This document shows positions 1-5,999 of a DNA stretch of 7,958 nucleotides, piece by piece. Position numbers and translations under genes: made by a program. The notes beneath the pieces are model-generated. The model did no database searches, was not told the origin of the DNA, and was given only the letters and a program-made list of their open reading frames with translations. This stretch comes from an uncultured Rickettsiales bacterium (GTDB lineage: Bacteria > Pseudomonadota > Alphaproteobacteria > Rickettsiales > UBA1997), in NCBI GenBank assembly GCA_951801155.1, contig CATOLK010000048.1, positions 1 through 7,958 on the forward strand. Direction: 5' to 3'. The number at the start of each line of letters is the position of its first letter. Within the stretch, counting starts at the first letter, position 1.

Positions 1-230
1 CTCAAATATTATTGATATTTGAATATAGTTTTATACAAGAGATCTGTTATAAAAATTTTTAATATTTTTATTAGAAAATTTATTAAGATAGTTTTCAGTT
101 ATTAAAAACATTAAAAAATTGAAATTAAATAAAAATTAAGGAATAAACGATATAAAAATAAAATTTTAGTCTTTAAAAGTGGTAAATTTTACTTTTAAAT
201 CAATTAAATAATAGAAAATATTTATTTTGT
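1..230. other. A/T-rich non-coding flank downstream of dacF
   Basis: No convincing coding sequence is visible on either strand in this stretch, which lies downstream of the stop codon of the minus-strand dacF gene. It is almost entirely A/T. Two small inverted repeats can be read: tcaaatat/atatttga around positions 2-22, and a 9-bp stem described separately at 172-199. Nothing else here can be supported. Confidence 0.6.
172..199 (-). terminator. Possible dacF terminator hairpin
   Basis: The arms tttaaaagt (172-180) and acttttaaa (191-199) are a perfect 9-bp inverted repeat with a 10-nt loop. On the minus strand the hairpin starts about 31 nt after the dacF stop and is followed by an A/T-rich, partly T-rich stretch. 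The stem has only one G-C pair and such palindromes arise by chance at this composition, so the call is tentative. Confidence 0.3.
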
Positions 231-1412
231 TTACAGTCCTAATATTTTTGCAGCATAAATTTTAAACATTATCCTGAATTTTTTAAATTTCGTGATAATA
301 TTGATATCTTTTGTTGCATATAAATCATATTCCGTTATAAAATTTTCATCAATTATTCTTAATTTAGCTATTTTATCATCTTTTTTTATGGGAGCAAATA
401 TATATTTATTATGTATTAAGTCCACTTTTAAATCATTAATTCTAGATTTTCTCGTAGAATATATAATATCATTTTTAGTATATATTGGTACTTTATTCTC
501 TACACCAAAAAATATACCTATCTCTCCTATAGTATTATTTTTTCTGAATAAATCTATATATTGATATTGTCTAAAAGCATAATCAAAAAGTCGTTTAGCT
601 TGAGTTAGTCTAATTCTTTCACTTTCTGCATTACCTATTACTACTATAAATCTTTTTCCATTTTTTTCAACAGATGCAGTTATTGAGTATTTACCTTGAT
701 CAGTAAATCCTGTTTTTAATCCATCAACTCCTTCATATTCTGCTAATAATAAATTTTTGTTTTTTTGAGTTATATTATTAAAAGTAAACTCTTTTTGTGA
801 AAAATATTTTTTATAGTACTTATAATGTTTTTTTATTAAAGCTCTTGTTAATATAGCAAAATCATGTACCGTTGTATAATGAGTTTTTTCATATAATCCA
901 TTTGGATTTACGAAATTTGTATTATTCATTCCTAATATTTTAGCGGTTTCATTCATTTTAATTACAAAATTTTCAATACTACCACTACTTCCTTCTGCTA
1001 AAGTTATGGCAGCATCATTTCCGGAAATTATTATTAAACCTTTAAGTAATTCATCCACACTAATTTTCCATTCTGGCTCCAAGAACATTCTTGTCCCGGT
1101 TTGTCTCCAAGCTCTTACGCTTACTTTAAATTTATCATTTATATTTATTTCTTTATTTTCTAACATATCAAATATAATATAGGCTGTCATTATTTTTGTC
1201 ATTGAAGACGGTGCCATTATATCATCCATATTTTTTTGATATAAAATTTCACCGGTATTATAATCCATAAGAATTGCATTTTTACTGGTTATAAAATTAT
1301 CAATTTGACTATCTAAAACTTCATACTTATTATTAATTTTATTATTATTTTCAGCAAAAACACTGTTTATAGATAGTAAAATTACAAATAAACTCAAAAA
1401 ATATTTTTTCAT
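231..1412 (-). CDS. dacF: D-alanyl-D-alanine carboxypeptidase (PBP5/DacF type)
   Basis: This is a low-molecular-weight penicillin-binding protein that removes the terminal D-Ala from peptidoglycan pentapeptides in the periplasm. All three active-site motifs of the peptidase S11 family are present and correctly spaced: S70-M-T-K73 with nucleophile Ser70, S130-G-N132, and K233-T-G235 followed by F-T. Residues 1-20 form a Sec signal peptide (basic MKK, hydrophobic core, probable cleavage after SVFA). The catalytic domain covers about 40-280, and about 285-375 matches the beta-rich C-terminal PBP5 domain. The last 20 residues or so are basic and amphipathic, as in the helix that anchors these enzymes to the inner membrane. 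At 393 residues the length is normal for the family and the gene looks intact. The ATG is the natural start because it opens the signal peptide, although no clear Shine-Dalgarno precedes it. The gene is divergent from yidC. The choice of dacF over dacA as symbol is a naming convention only. Confidence 0.93.
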   Translation of the reverse strand: MKKYFLSLFVILLSINSVFAENNNKINNKYEVLDSQIDNFITSKNAILMDYNTGEILYQKNMDDIMAPSSMTKIMTAYIIFDMLENKEININDKFKVSVRAWRQTGTRMFLEPEWKISVDELLKGLIIISGNDAAITLAEGSSGSIENFVIKMNETAKILGMNNTNFVNPNGLYEKTHYTTVHDFAILTRALIKKHYKYYKKYFSQKEFTFNNITQKNKNLLLAEYEGVDGLKTGFTDQGKYSITASVEKNGKRFIVVIGNAESERIRLTQAKRLFDYAFRQYQYIDLFRKNNTIGEIGIFFGVENKVPIYTKNDIIYSTRKSRINDLKVDLIHNKYIFAPIKKDDKIAKLRIIDENFITEYDLYATKDINIITKFKKFRIMFKIYAAKILGL

Positions 1413-1474
1413 AACTGTAGATTTTTTTATTTTTTATTTTAAAATATAATTAATATATAATTAAATTTTAATTT
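1413..1474. promoter_or_regulatory. Divergent promoter gap between dacF and yidC
   Basis: These 62 bp must carry start signals for both flanking genes unless the promoters lie inside coding sequence. On the plus strand two exact TATAAT hexamers occur at 1445-1450 and 1456-1461. The first lies about 24 nt before the yidC ATG, but the -35 position 17 bp upstream is just a run of T. The minus strand is too uniformly A/T to choose a -10 box for dacF. Neither gene has a clear Shine-Dalgarno here, so leaders are probably short. Confidence 0.35.
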
Positions 1475-3211
1475 ATGAAAAATATAAGTCCACAAAAAAA
1501 TAACAAAAAAACAATTTTTTTAAAAAAATTAATTTTATTCATAGTATTATTCATTTTAGTTGATAAATTTTTTACTAGACCTTTAAAAAAGAAAATAGAA
1601 GAAAATCAAAGAGAAAAAGCAATAATTGCAAAAGAAGAGGAGGAAGAAAATTTAAAAAATACTAATGAAAAAAAAATTGCTATAGATAATAAGATTATAG
1701 AACCAAGAGATATCGTTTTAGAAAATGAATATATAAAATTAATAGTAAATACAAAGGGTTTATTATTAAGTAATCTAATTCTAAAAAAATATAATGTAAG
1801 CGTTAATGATGAAACAAAAGTAAAACTTTTAGAATATGAAAATAGGGAAAATTTTAATTATATCAGTGTAAATTGGCTTTCAAATGATGAAAATTTAAAA
1901 TTACCTGATAAAAATTCCATTTGGGTTGCTGATAAGACTAAATTAGAAGATATAAATGATAAAATTATATTTTCTCATGATAATAATGAAGGAATTATAT
2001 TTAAAATTATACTGTCTTTGGACGATAAATATATGATAAATATTGAACAAATTGTTGAAAACAATACATCAAATAGAATTTATTTAAAACCTTTGTGGCA
2101 AATACAAAAAAGGCATAAAATACAAGATAAAAATGAACTTTCTAGTTTTTCAGGACCAATAGGAGTATTTAATAATAAAATGGAAGAAATAAAAGAAAAA
2201 AAATTGAAAAAAAATAATATAGAATTTGAAAAATTTAATTGGGCTGGAATTACTAGTAAATATTGGCTTACCGCTATAATAAATGAAGATTTTTCCAACG
2301 GAAAGGTAAATATATTGAAAACAAATAATATACTTAAAGTCCAATATATTACAAAAAATAATCTTATAATTTCTGGAAATTCTTTCTCTGGTACAAAAGG
2401 AAAAGTATTCGTTGGAGCAAAAGATTTCGATATTTTAAGAGAATATCAAATTAACAATAATATAAAATTATTTGAAAGAAGTATTGATTTTGGCTTCTTT
2501 TATTTTCTATCAAAACCATTGTTTTTAATACTAAATTTCTTTAATAAAATTATTAATAATTTTGGTATAGCTATAATATTTTTAACATTAATTATAAAAA
2601 TGTTATTATATTCTAATGTAAAAAAATCTTTTGTTTCTATGGCTAAAATGAAAAAAATTCAACCAGAGATGAAAAGATTGCAAAATATCTATAAAAATGA
2701 TAAAATAACTTTACAACAGGAATTGGTAAAATTATATAAAAAACATGATTTAAATCCACTTTCAAGTATTGCTCCAATTTTTATACAAATTCCTGTATTT
2801 TTTTCATTGTATAAAGTTATATCTATAAGTTTAGCCATGAGACAAGCTCCATTTTTTGGTTATATAAAAGATTTATCTGTCGGAGATCCTACATCTATAT
2901 TTAATTTATTTGGACTTTTATCTTATAATCCAAAAATTATTATAGGATTTTTACCTTGTTTAATGTGCTTAACTATGTATATACAACAAAAAATTACAGA
3001 AAATATGCAAGGAAAGCAAGAATTTGATTCTAAAAGCGCTATGGATGAACAAATGCAATCAGCTAATAAAATGATGAAGTTTATGCCTATAATATTCTTA
3101 TTTATTTTCTCTGGTTTTCCGACTGGTTTGTTAATATATTGGATATCTAATAATATTATTACAATACTACAACAGTTATATATAGGATTGATTTTAAAAA
3201 AAGAAAAATAA
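1475..3211 (+). CDS. yidC: Membrane protein insertase YidC
   Basis: YidC/Oxa1/Alb3-family insertase, which acts alone or with SecYEG to insert and fold inner-membrane proteins. The layout is that of a Gram-negative YidC. A first transmembrane segment lies near residues 16-33, followed by a charged linker with a run of Glu, then a large periplasmic beta domain to about 335. The conserved insertase core follows, with hydrophobic segments near 345-380, 430-455, 485-502 and 535-570. Recognisable family stretches are SMAKM (388-392), QPEMKRLQ (396-403), LNPLSSIAPIFIQIPVF (426-442), the RQAPF stretch (456-460) and FPTGLLIYW (548-556). The cytoplasmic hairpin is about 383-425. By eye, Lys375 sits where E. 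coli YidC has the groove Arg366, which would keep a positive charge. At 578 residues the protein is full length. The start is the first ATG and begins a basic N-terminus; no Shine-Dalgarno is seen. The usual rpmH-rnpA-yidD neighbours are absent. Confidence 0.95.
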   Translation: MKNISPQKNNKKTIFLKKLILFIVLFILVDKFFTRPLKKKIEENQREKAIIAKEEEEENLKNTNEKKIAIDNKIIEPRDIVLENEYIKLIVNTKGLLLSNLILKKYNVSVNDETKVKLLEYENRENFNYISVNWLSNDENLKLPDKNSIWVADKTKLEDINDKIIFSHDNNEGIIFKIILSLDDKYMINIEQIVENNTSNRIYLKPLWQIQKRHKIQDKNELSSFSGPIGVFNNKMEEIKEKKLKKNNIEFEKFNWAGITSKYWLTAIINEDFSNGKVNILKTNNILKVQYITKNNLIISGNSFSGTKGKVFVGAKDFDILREYQINNNIKLFERSIDFGFFYFLSKPLFLILNFFNKIINNFGIAIIFLTLIIKMLLYSNVKKSFVSMAKMKKIQPEMKRLQNIYKNDKITLQQELVKLYKKHDLNPLSSIAPIFIQIPVFFSLYKVISISLAMRQAPFFGYIKDLSVGDPTSIFNLFGLLSYNPKIIIGFLPCLMCLTMYIQQKITENMQGKQEFDSKSAMDEQMQSANKMMKFMPIIFLFIFSGFPTGLLIYWISNNIITILQQLYIGLILKKEK

Positions 3212-3218
3212 AATAATT

Positions 3219-3251
3219 ATTTTAAGTTTAATTTTATTTTAAACTTAAAAT
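3219..3251 (+). terminator. Hairpin after yidC
   Basis: A 12-bp perfect inverted repeat (arms 3219-3230 and 3240-3251, attttaagttta pairing with taaacttaaaat) with a 9-nt loop begins 8 nt after the yidC stop. It is followed by tttagttattt, a weak U-rich tract. Position and symmetry fit an intrinsic terminator, though the stem holds only two G-C pairs. Confidence 0.5.
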
Positions 3252-3335
3252 TTTAGTTATTTATATATACCTCCTGTGCAAAAATTTTTAACTCCTTAAA
3301 ACAATATTTAAAATCTTACGGAAAATTATATACTT

Positions 3336-3424
3336 TATACTTTTAATTATTCTATACTTTTTAATTATTCTATACTTTTTAATTATTCTATACTTTTTAA
3401 TTATTTTAACTTTTTTAATTATTT
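3336..3424. repeat. 18-bp tandem repeat, about five copies
   Basis: The unit tatactttttaattattc is repeated head to tail. Unit 1 (3336-3352) is one T short, units 2 (3353-3370) and 3 (3371-3388) are identical, unit 4 (3389-3406) ends in T instead of C, and unit 5 (3407-3424) is further diverged. This is a minisatellite-like array in non-coding DNA about 120 bp upstream of the tRNA. Each of the first four units carries a TATACT hexamer, the same as the -10 box of the tRNA promoter, but no -35 box is repeated with it. Slipped-strand copy-number change is likely; a function is not evident. Confidence 0.88.
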
Positions 3425-3503
3425 TAATATTCTCAATAAATATATAATTTTTTATGTAGAGGGTTTATTATCCTTTTTACAAAATCTTTTTTCCATTTAC
3501 TTC

Positions 3504-3532
3504 TTGACTTTTTAATTTATTATATGTATACT
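3504..3532 (+). promoter_or_regulatory. Sigma-70-type promoter of tRNA-Arg
   Basis: TTGACT (3504-3509) and TATACT (3527-3532) are separated by exactly 17 bp and differ from the TTGACA/TATAAT consensus by one base each. The -10 box ends 14 bp before the first base of the tRNA, leaving a leader of only a few nucleotides to be trimmed by RNase P. This is the clearest promoter in the window, and such strength is usual for stable RNA genes. Confidence 0.75.
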
Positions 3533-3546
3533 ATATACAGTTTTTT

Positions 3547-3623
3547 GCATCCTTAGCTCAGCTGGATAGAGCAACAGCCTTCTAAGCTGTGGGTCGTGAG
3601 TTCGAATCTCGCAGGATGCACCA
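3547..3623 (+). tRNA. tRNA-Arg (anticodon UCU)
   Basis: A complete cloverleaf can be drawn. The acceptor arms are GCATCCT (3547-3553) and AGGATGC (3613-3619). The D stem is GCTC/GAGC (3556-3559, 3569-3572). The anticodon stem is ACAGC/GCTGT (3574-3578, 3586-3590) around loop CTTCTAA with anticodon TCT at 3581-3583. A 5-nt variable loop follows, then the T arm GTGAG-TTCGAAT-CTCGC (3596-3612) with one G-U pair. The discriminator is A3620 and CCA is encoded at 3621-3623. The tRNA reads AGA and probably AGG, the main arginine codons in these A/T-rich genes. It stands alone, not in a tRNA cluster. Confidence 0.97.
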
Positions 3624-3630
3624 TTTCTTC

Positions 3631-3668
3631 TTTAAAAATTAATAATTTAATTAATTAATTTTTTTAAA
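3631..3668 (+). terminator. Possible terminator after tRNA-Arg
   Basis: Just after the tRNA CCA end, tttaaaaattaat (3631-3643) can pair with 3654-3668 (attaa, seven T, aaa), leaving a two-base bulge and a 10-nt loop. The stem is entirely A-T but its placement directly behind the tRNA suits a terminator or 3' processing signal. Chance A/T complementarity cannot be excluded. Confidence 0.35.
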
Positions 3669-3780
3669 TATAATCTATAATAGTTTAATTTTATATCAGG
3701 TGGGGAATATTAATAAATTATTTGATTTTAAAAAAACGTTATATATAAAATAATTATATTTAATAAATATTATTATAAAA

Positions 3781-5163
3781 ATGAACAATACACATATTTT
3801 TGAAAAATCAATTTTAAAACAATACGATATTCGTGGTGTTGTTGATAAAAACCTAAATGAAATCGATGCATATTTTGTAGGAAGAAGCTATGGTACACTT
3901 CTAAAAAGAAAATACAATAAAAATAGTTGTGTTATTGGTTATGATGGAAGACATACATCACCACTTTACACAGAAAATGTAATAAAAGGATTAAATGAAA
4001 GTGGAATTGATGTTGTAAATATAGGTTTAGTTCCAACTCCTGTAATGTATTTCGCCATAGGATTCCTTGGAAAAGGTGCTGGTTTAGTTGTTACAGCTTC
4101 ACATAATCCACCTGAATATAATGGTTTTAAGATGCTTACAGATGAAGTACCTGTTTTTGGAGAAGATATACAACAACTAGGTGTTTATGCAAAAGATGGA
4201 GATTTTGAAAGTGGTAATGGATCAGTTGAAAACATCGATGTCAGAGAGGATTATTTTGAATTTATTCTAAGTAAATTAAATACTGGCAATAGAGAATTAA
4301 AAATTATGTGGGATGCTGGCAATGGAGCTGTTGCAAGCATTTTAAAAGATATAGTTGCAAAATTTCCAGGAACACATTTAACTATGTGTGATACTGTTGA
4401 TGGAAATTTTCCAAATCATCATCCAGATCCTTCAGTGGAAAAAAATATGGAAATGCTAAAAAAGGCAGTTGTAGATAATAATTGTGATTTTGGTGTTGGC
4501 TTTGATGGAGATGGTGATAGAATAGGAATTGTTGATAATGAAGGATTTTTACTTTATGGAGACCAATTATTGGCAATTTTAGCAAGAGAATTTTTAAAAG
4601 ATAATCCAGGTGAAAAAGTAATGTCTGAAGTAAAAGCAAGTAAAATTTTATATGATGATATAGCAGCACATGGTGGTATTCCTGTAATGTGGAAACCTGG
4701 GCATTCTGCACAAAAATCAAAAATGAAATCTGATAATATAAAACTTGCTGCTGAAACAAGTGGACATGTTTATTTTGGTGAAAACCATAACTATGATGAT
4801 GCTTTATTTGCTGGTGTAAAAATGATGAATTTTTTATCAAATAATAATGAGAATATAGCGGATATTAGAAAATCTTTTCCAAAAGCCTATTCAACCAGTG
4901 AAATAAGAGTTGAAGTAGGAGATGATAAAAAATTTGAAATAGCAAATGAAATTGCAGAAAGAATGAAAAAAGAAGGCAGAAAATATGTTGATGTTGATGG
5001 TATAAGGGTTGAAACTGAAGATGGCTGGTGGCTTGTTAGAGGTTCAAATACTCAACCTGATATTACCACAAGGTGTGAGGCGCTAAGTGAAGAAGGTCTA
5101 AAAAAATGTAAAGAAGATTTAAAACATCAAATTAATTTATGTGGTTATGATATAGAATTTTAA
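3781..5163 (+). CDS. Phosphomannomutase/phosphoglucomutase
   Basis: Alpha-D-phosphohexomutase that interconverts 6-phospho and 1-phospho sugars (mannose and/or glucose) through a phosphoserine and a 1,6-bisphosphate intermediate. It would supply precursors for GDP-mannose or UDP-glucose and so for surface polysaccharide. All four family signatures are visible. They are the phosphoserine loop TASHNP with Ser107 (105-110), the Mg-binding loop DGDGDR (242-247), the sugar-recognition loop ETSGH (325-329) and the phosphate-binding loop RGSNTQP (420-426). The N-terminal QYDIRG (14-19) is also typical. The 460-residue length is normal for bacterial ManB/AlgC-type enzymes, so the gene looks intact. 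Whether it prefers mannose or glucose cannot be read from sequence, so no symbol is given. The ATG opens a good family N-terminus, but no Shine-Dalgarno precedes it. Base composition is visibly richer in G+C than in yidC. It stands alone, facing a convergent orphan gene. Confidence 0.93.
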   Translation: MNNTHIFEKSILKQYDIRGVVDKNLNEIDAYFVGRSYGTLLKRKYNKNSCVIGYDGRHTSPLYTENVIKGLNESGIDVVNIGLVPTPVMYFAIGFLGKGAGLVVTASHNPPEYNGFKMLTDEVPVFGEDIQQLGVYAKDGDFESGNGSVENIDVREDYFEFILSKLNTGNRELKIMWDAGNGAVASILKDIVAKFPGTHLTMCDTVDGNFPNHHPDPSVEKNMEMLKKAVVDNNCDFGVGFDGDGDRIGIVDNEGFLLYGDQLLAILAREFLKDNPGEKVMSEVKASKILYDDIAAHGGIPVMWKPGHSAQKSKMKSDNIKLAAETSGHVYFGENHNYDDALFAGVKMMNFLSNNNENIADIRKSFPKAYSTSEIRVEVGDDKKFEIANEIAERMKKEGRKYVDVDGIRVETEDGWWLVRGSNTQPDITTRCEALSEEGLKKCKEDLKHQINLCGYDIEF

Positions 5164-5205
5164 TTTAGCCTTAATTTTACTTTTATTGTAATTTTTTCTT
5201 TATTT

Positions 5206-5268
5206 TTTCTTTATTTTTATTACCTTTTATTTTGTAATTAAAAAATAAAAGGTGTAAAAATAAAGAAA
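5206..5268. terminator. Long stem-loop between convergent genes
   Basis: The arms 5206-5233 and 5242-5268 are complementary for 14 and 11 bp around a small asymmetric internal loop, with an 8-nt terminal loop. It lies 43 nt after the mutase stop and about 130 nt beyond the stop of the convergent orphan gene. On the plus strand it is followed by tttattttt. It can therefore serve as a terminator in either direction. The stem is nearly all A-T with two adjacent central G-C pairs and one more near the base. The left arm also contains a short ttttctttatt direct repeat. Confidence 0.55.
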
Positions 5269-5310
5269 TTTATTTTTAGCTACAACATATACATTTTTAT
5301 TTAATTCATT

Positions 5311-5332
5311 AAACCTTTTATATAAAAAGTTT
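5311..5332 (-). terminator. Weak hairpin beyond the 150-codon orphan gene
   Basis: The sequence aaaccttttatataaaaagt plus tt is a near-perfect palindrome with one C/A mismatch, lying 65-86 nt past the stop codon of the minus-strand orphan gene. No T-run follows it on the minus strand. It may be a terminator or simply A/T symmetry. Confidence 0.22.
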
Positions 5333-5337
5333 TTAAT

Positions 5338-5454
5338 AAATTATATATTTTATATTTTTTTATATTTAAGATCCTATTTTTATTAAGCTGTTAAATTCAA
5401 TCATGCTCAATTCTAAAACTTTGCCCCAATGAATTATCAATTTCATTTGTAGCC
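5338..5454. repeat. Duplicated segment, copy 1 (3' end and flank of orphan gene)
   Basis: This segment is repeated in the same orientation at 7843-7958. The 55 bases 5400-5454 are identical to 7904-7958, the end of the window. The flank 5338-5399 matches 7843-7903 with a handful of substitutions and one 1-base indel just past the shared coding part. The copies are about 2.5 kb apart. The similarity continues weakly to the left of both: 5322-5340 matches the left flank of the IS element at 16 of 19 positions around the target site. Confidence 0.9.
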
Positions 5455-5849
5455 AAATCAACATTTTCAGTATTAATTTCCATTGTGGTTTGTACTGAAT
5501 TATTTTCTTCAACTGATAAATCTTTTAATCTCTCTTCGTTACCTAATTCATTTAAACTAGTAGATAGATTTTGTACTATTTCTCCTAAATCATTTTCATT
5601 ACTACTTTCCAAAATCATATTATTTTGAATACTTTTATTATTATTAATTGCAAAATGCTTATCAACTAATTCTTTTACTTTTGGATCATTATTATAACTA
5701 TCAGTTCTTTGAATTATATTAAATATAAAAGGTTTATCTTCTTTATCATAGTAATTAGATACGTATTGTATTATAAAATTATGTTTTAAATTTACATTTT
5801 TCATACTAAAATCTTTTGGTAAGAATTTACCTTTTAATATTTTATTCAT
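5397..5849 (-). CDS. Orphan protein, probably a 5'-truncated paralog
   Basis: I do not recognise this 150-residue protein. It has no signal peptide and no transmembrane segment. Residues 1-70 look like a folded domain (NFIIQYVSNYYDKEDKPFIF region, 24-43). Residues 70-150 are Asn/Glu/Ser-rich, low in hydrophobics and probably flexible. The C-terminal 18 residues are encoded again, identically, at the right edge of the window. The ATG at 5847-5849 is only the first available one. The frame is open upstream to 5939 with protein-like sequence (for example SINKLKIKPENEQIRI just before the Met) but contains no ATG, GTG or TTG. This suggests that the copy has lost its 5' end and may be a pseudogene, or that it uses an unusual start. 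It ends in TGA where the other copy reads on four codons. It converges on the mutase gene and diverges from the 386-codon orphan. Confidence 0.6.
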   Translation of the reverse strand: MNKILKGKFLPKDFSMKNVNLKHNFIIQYVSNYYDKEDKPFIFNIIQRTDSYNNDPKVKELVDKHFAINNNKSIQNNMILESSNENDLGEIVQNLSTSLNELGNEERLKDLSVEENNSVQTTMEINTENVDLATNEIDNSLGQSFRIEHD

Positions 5850-5928
5850 TATTCTTATTTGTTCATTTTCTGGTTTTATCTTTAATTTATTTATAGAAAA
5901 ATATTGGTCAAAATCGAAGCTTATAAAT

Positions 5929-5958
5929 TTGCTTGACTTTTAGATAAATACGTACAAT
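5929..5958 (+). promoter_or_regulatory. Candidate promoter of the 386-codon orphan gene
   Basis: TTGCTT (5929-5934) and TACAAT (5953-5958) lie 18 bp apart, about 42 nt before the downstream ATG. An overlapping alternative -35 is TTGACT (5933-5938), with a weaker -10 AATAAT at 5956-5961 (17 bp). Either way the promoter overlaps the upstream open extension of the minus-strand orphan frame, which fits that extension being the cut-off end of a truncated gene. Confidence 0.45.
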
Positions 5959-5987
5959 AATATAAACTGTGTTTATTAACAATAAAA

Positions 5988-5991
5988 AAGG
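5988..5991 (+). promoter_or_regulatory. Ribosome binding site of the 386-codon orphan gene
   Basis: AAGG at 5988-5991, in the context aaaaaggtaaatgac, ends 8 nt before the ATG at 6000. It is the only plausible Shine-Dalgarno ahead of an annotated start in the window, and it supports the ATG at 6000. Confidence 0.5.
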
Positions 5992-5999
5992 TAAATGAC

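Larger units (their letters stand above)
3212..3546. other. Non-coding gap between yidC and tRNA-Arg
   Basis: No coding sequence is supported in this 335-bp gap. Reading left to right it contains the yidC hairpin, an isolated AGGAGG on the minus strand (3270-3275) with no ATG at a usable distance, an 18-bp tandem repeat (3336-3424), a short patch around 3455-3480 without recognisable features, and the tRNA promoter (3504-3532). Confidence 0.6.

Noticed and set aside
292..564. 90-codon plus-strand frame opposite dacF
   Set aside because: It lies entirely antisense to the C-terminal part of a well-supported gene and has the hydrophobic, I/L/F/S-rich look of a reverse-frame shadow.
2080..2344. 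Two minus-strand frames (72 and 64 codons) inside yidC
   Set aside because: Antisense to the periplasmic domain of YidC; Phe/Ile/Ser-rich translations from A-rich sense codons, with no start signals.
3270..3275. Perfect AGGAGG on the minus strand in the yidC-tRNA gap
   Set aside because: No ATG, GTG or TTG follows at usable distance on that strand and stops appear within a few codons, so it is not a working ribosome site for a visible gene.
3336..3424. Tandem repeat considered as a CRISPR array or iteron origin
   Set aside because: Units abut with no spacers, no cas genes are near, and no replication initiator gene or iteron-type unit is present.
4382..4840. 152-codon minus-strand frame inside the mutase gene
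   Set aside because: His/Gln/Leu/Tyr-rich product caused by reading GAT/AAT/TTG codons backwards; it overlaps the catalytic loops of a full-length enzyme.
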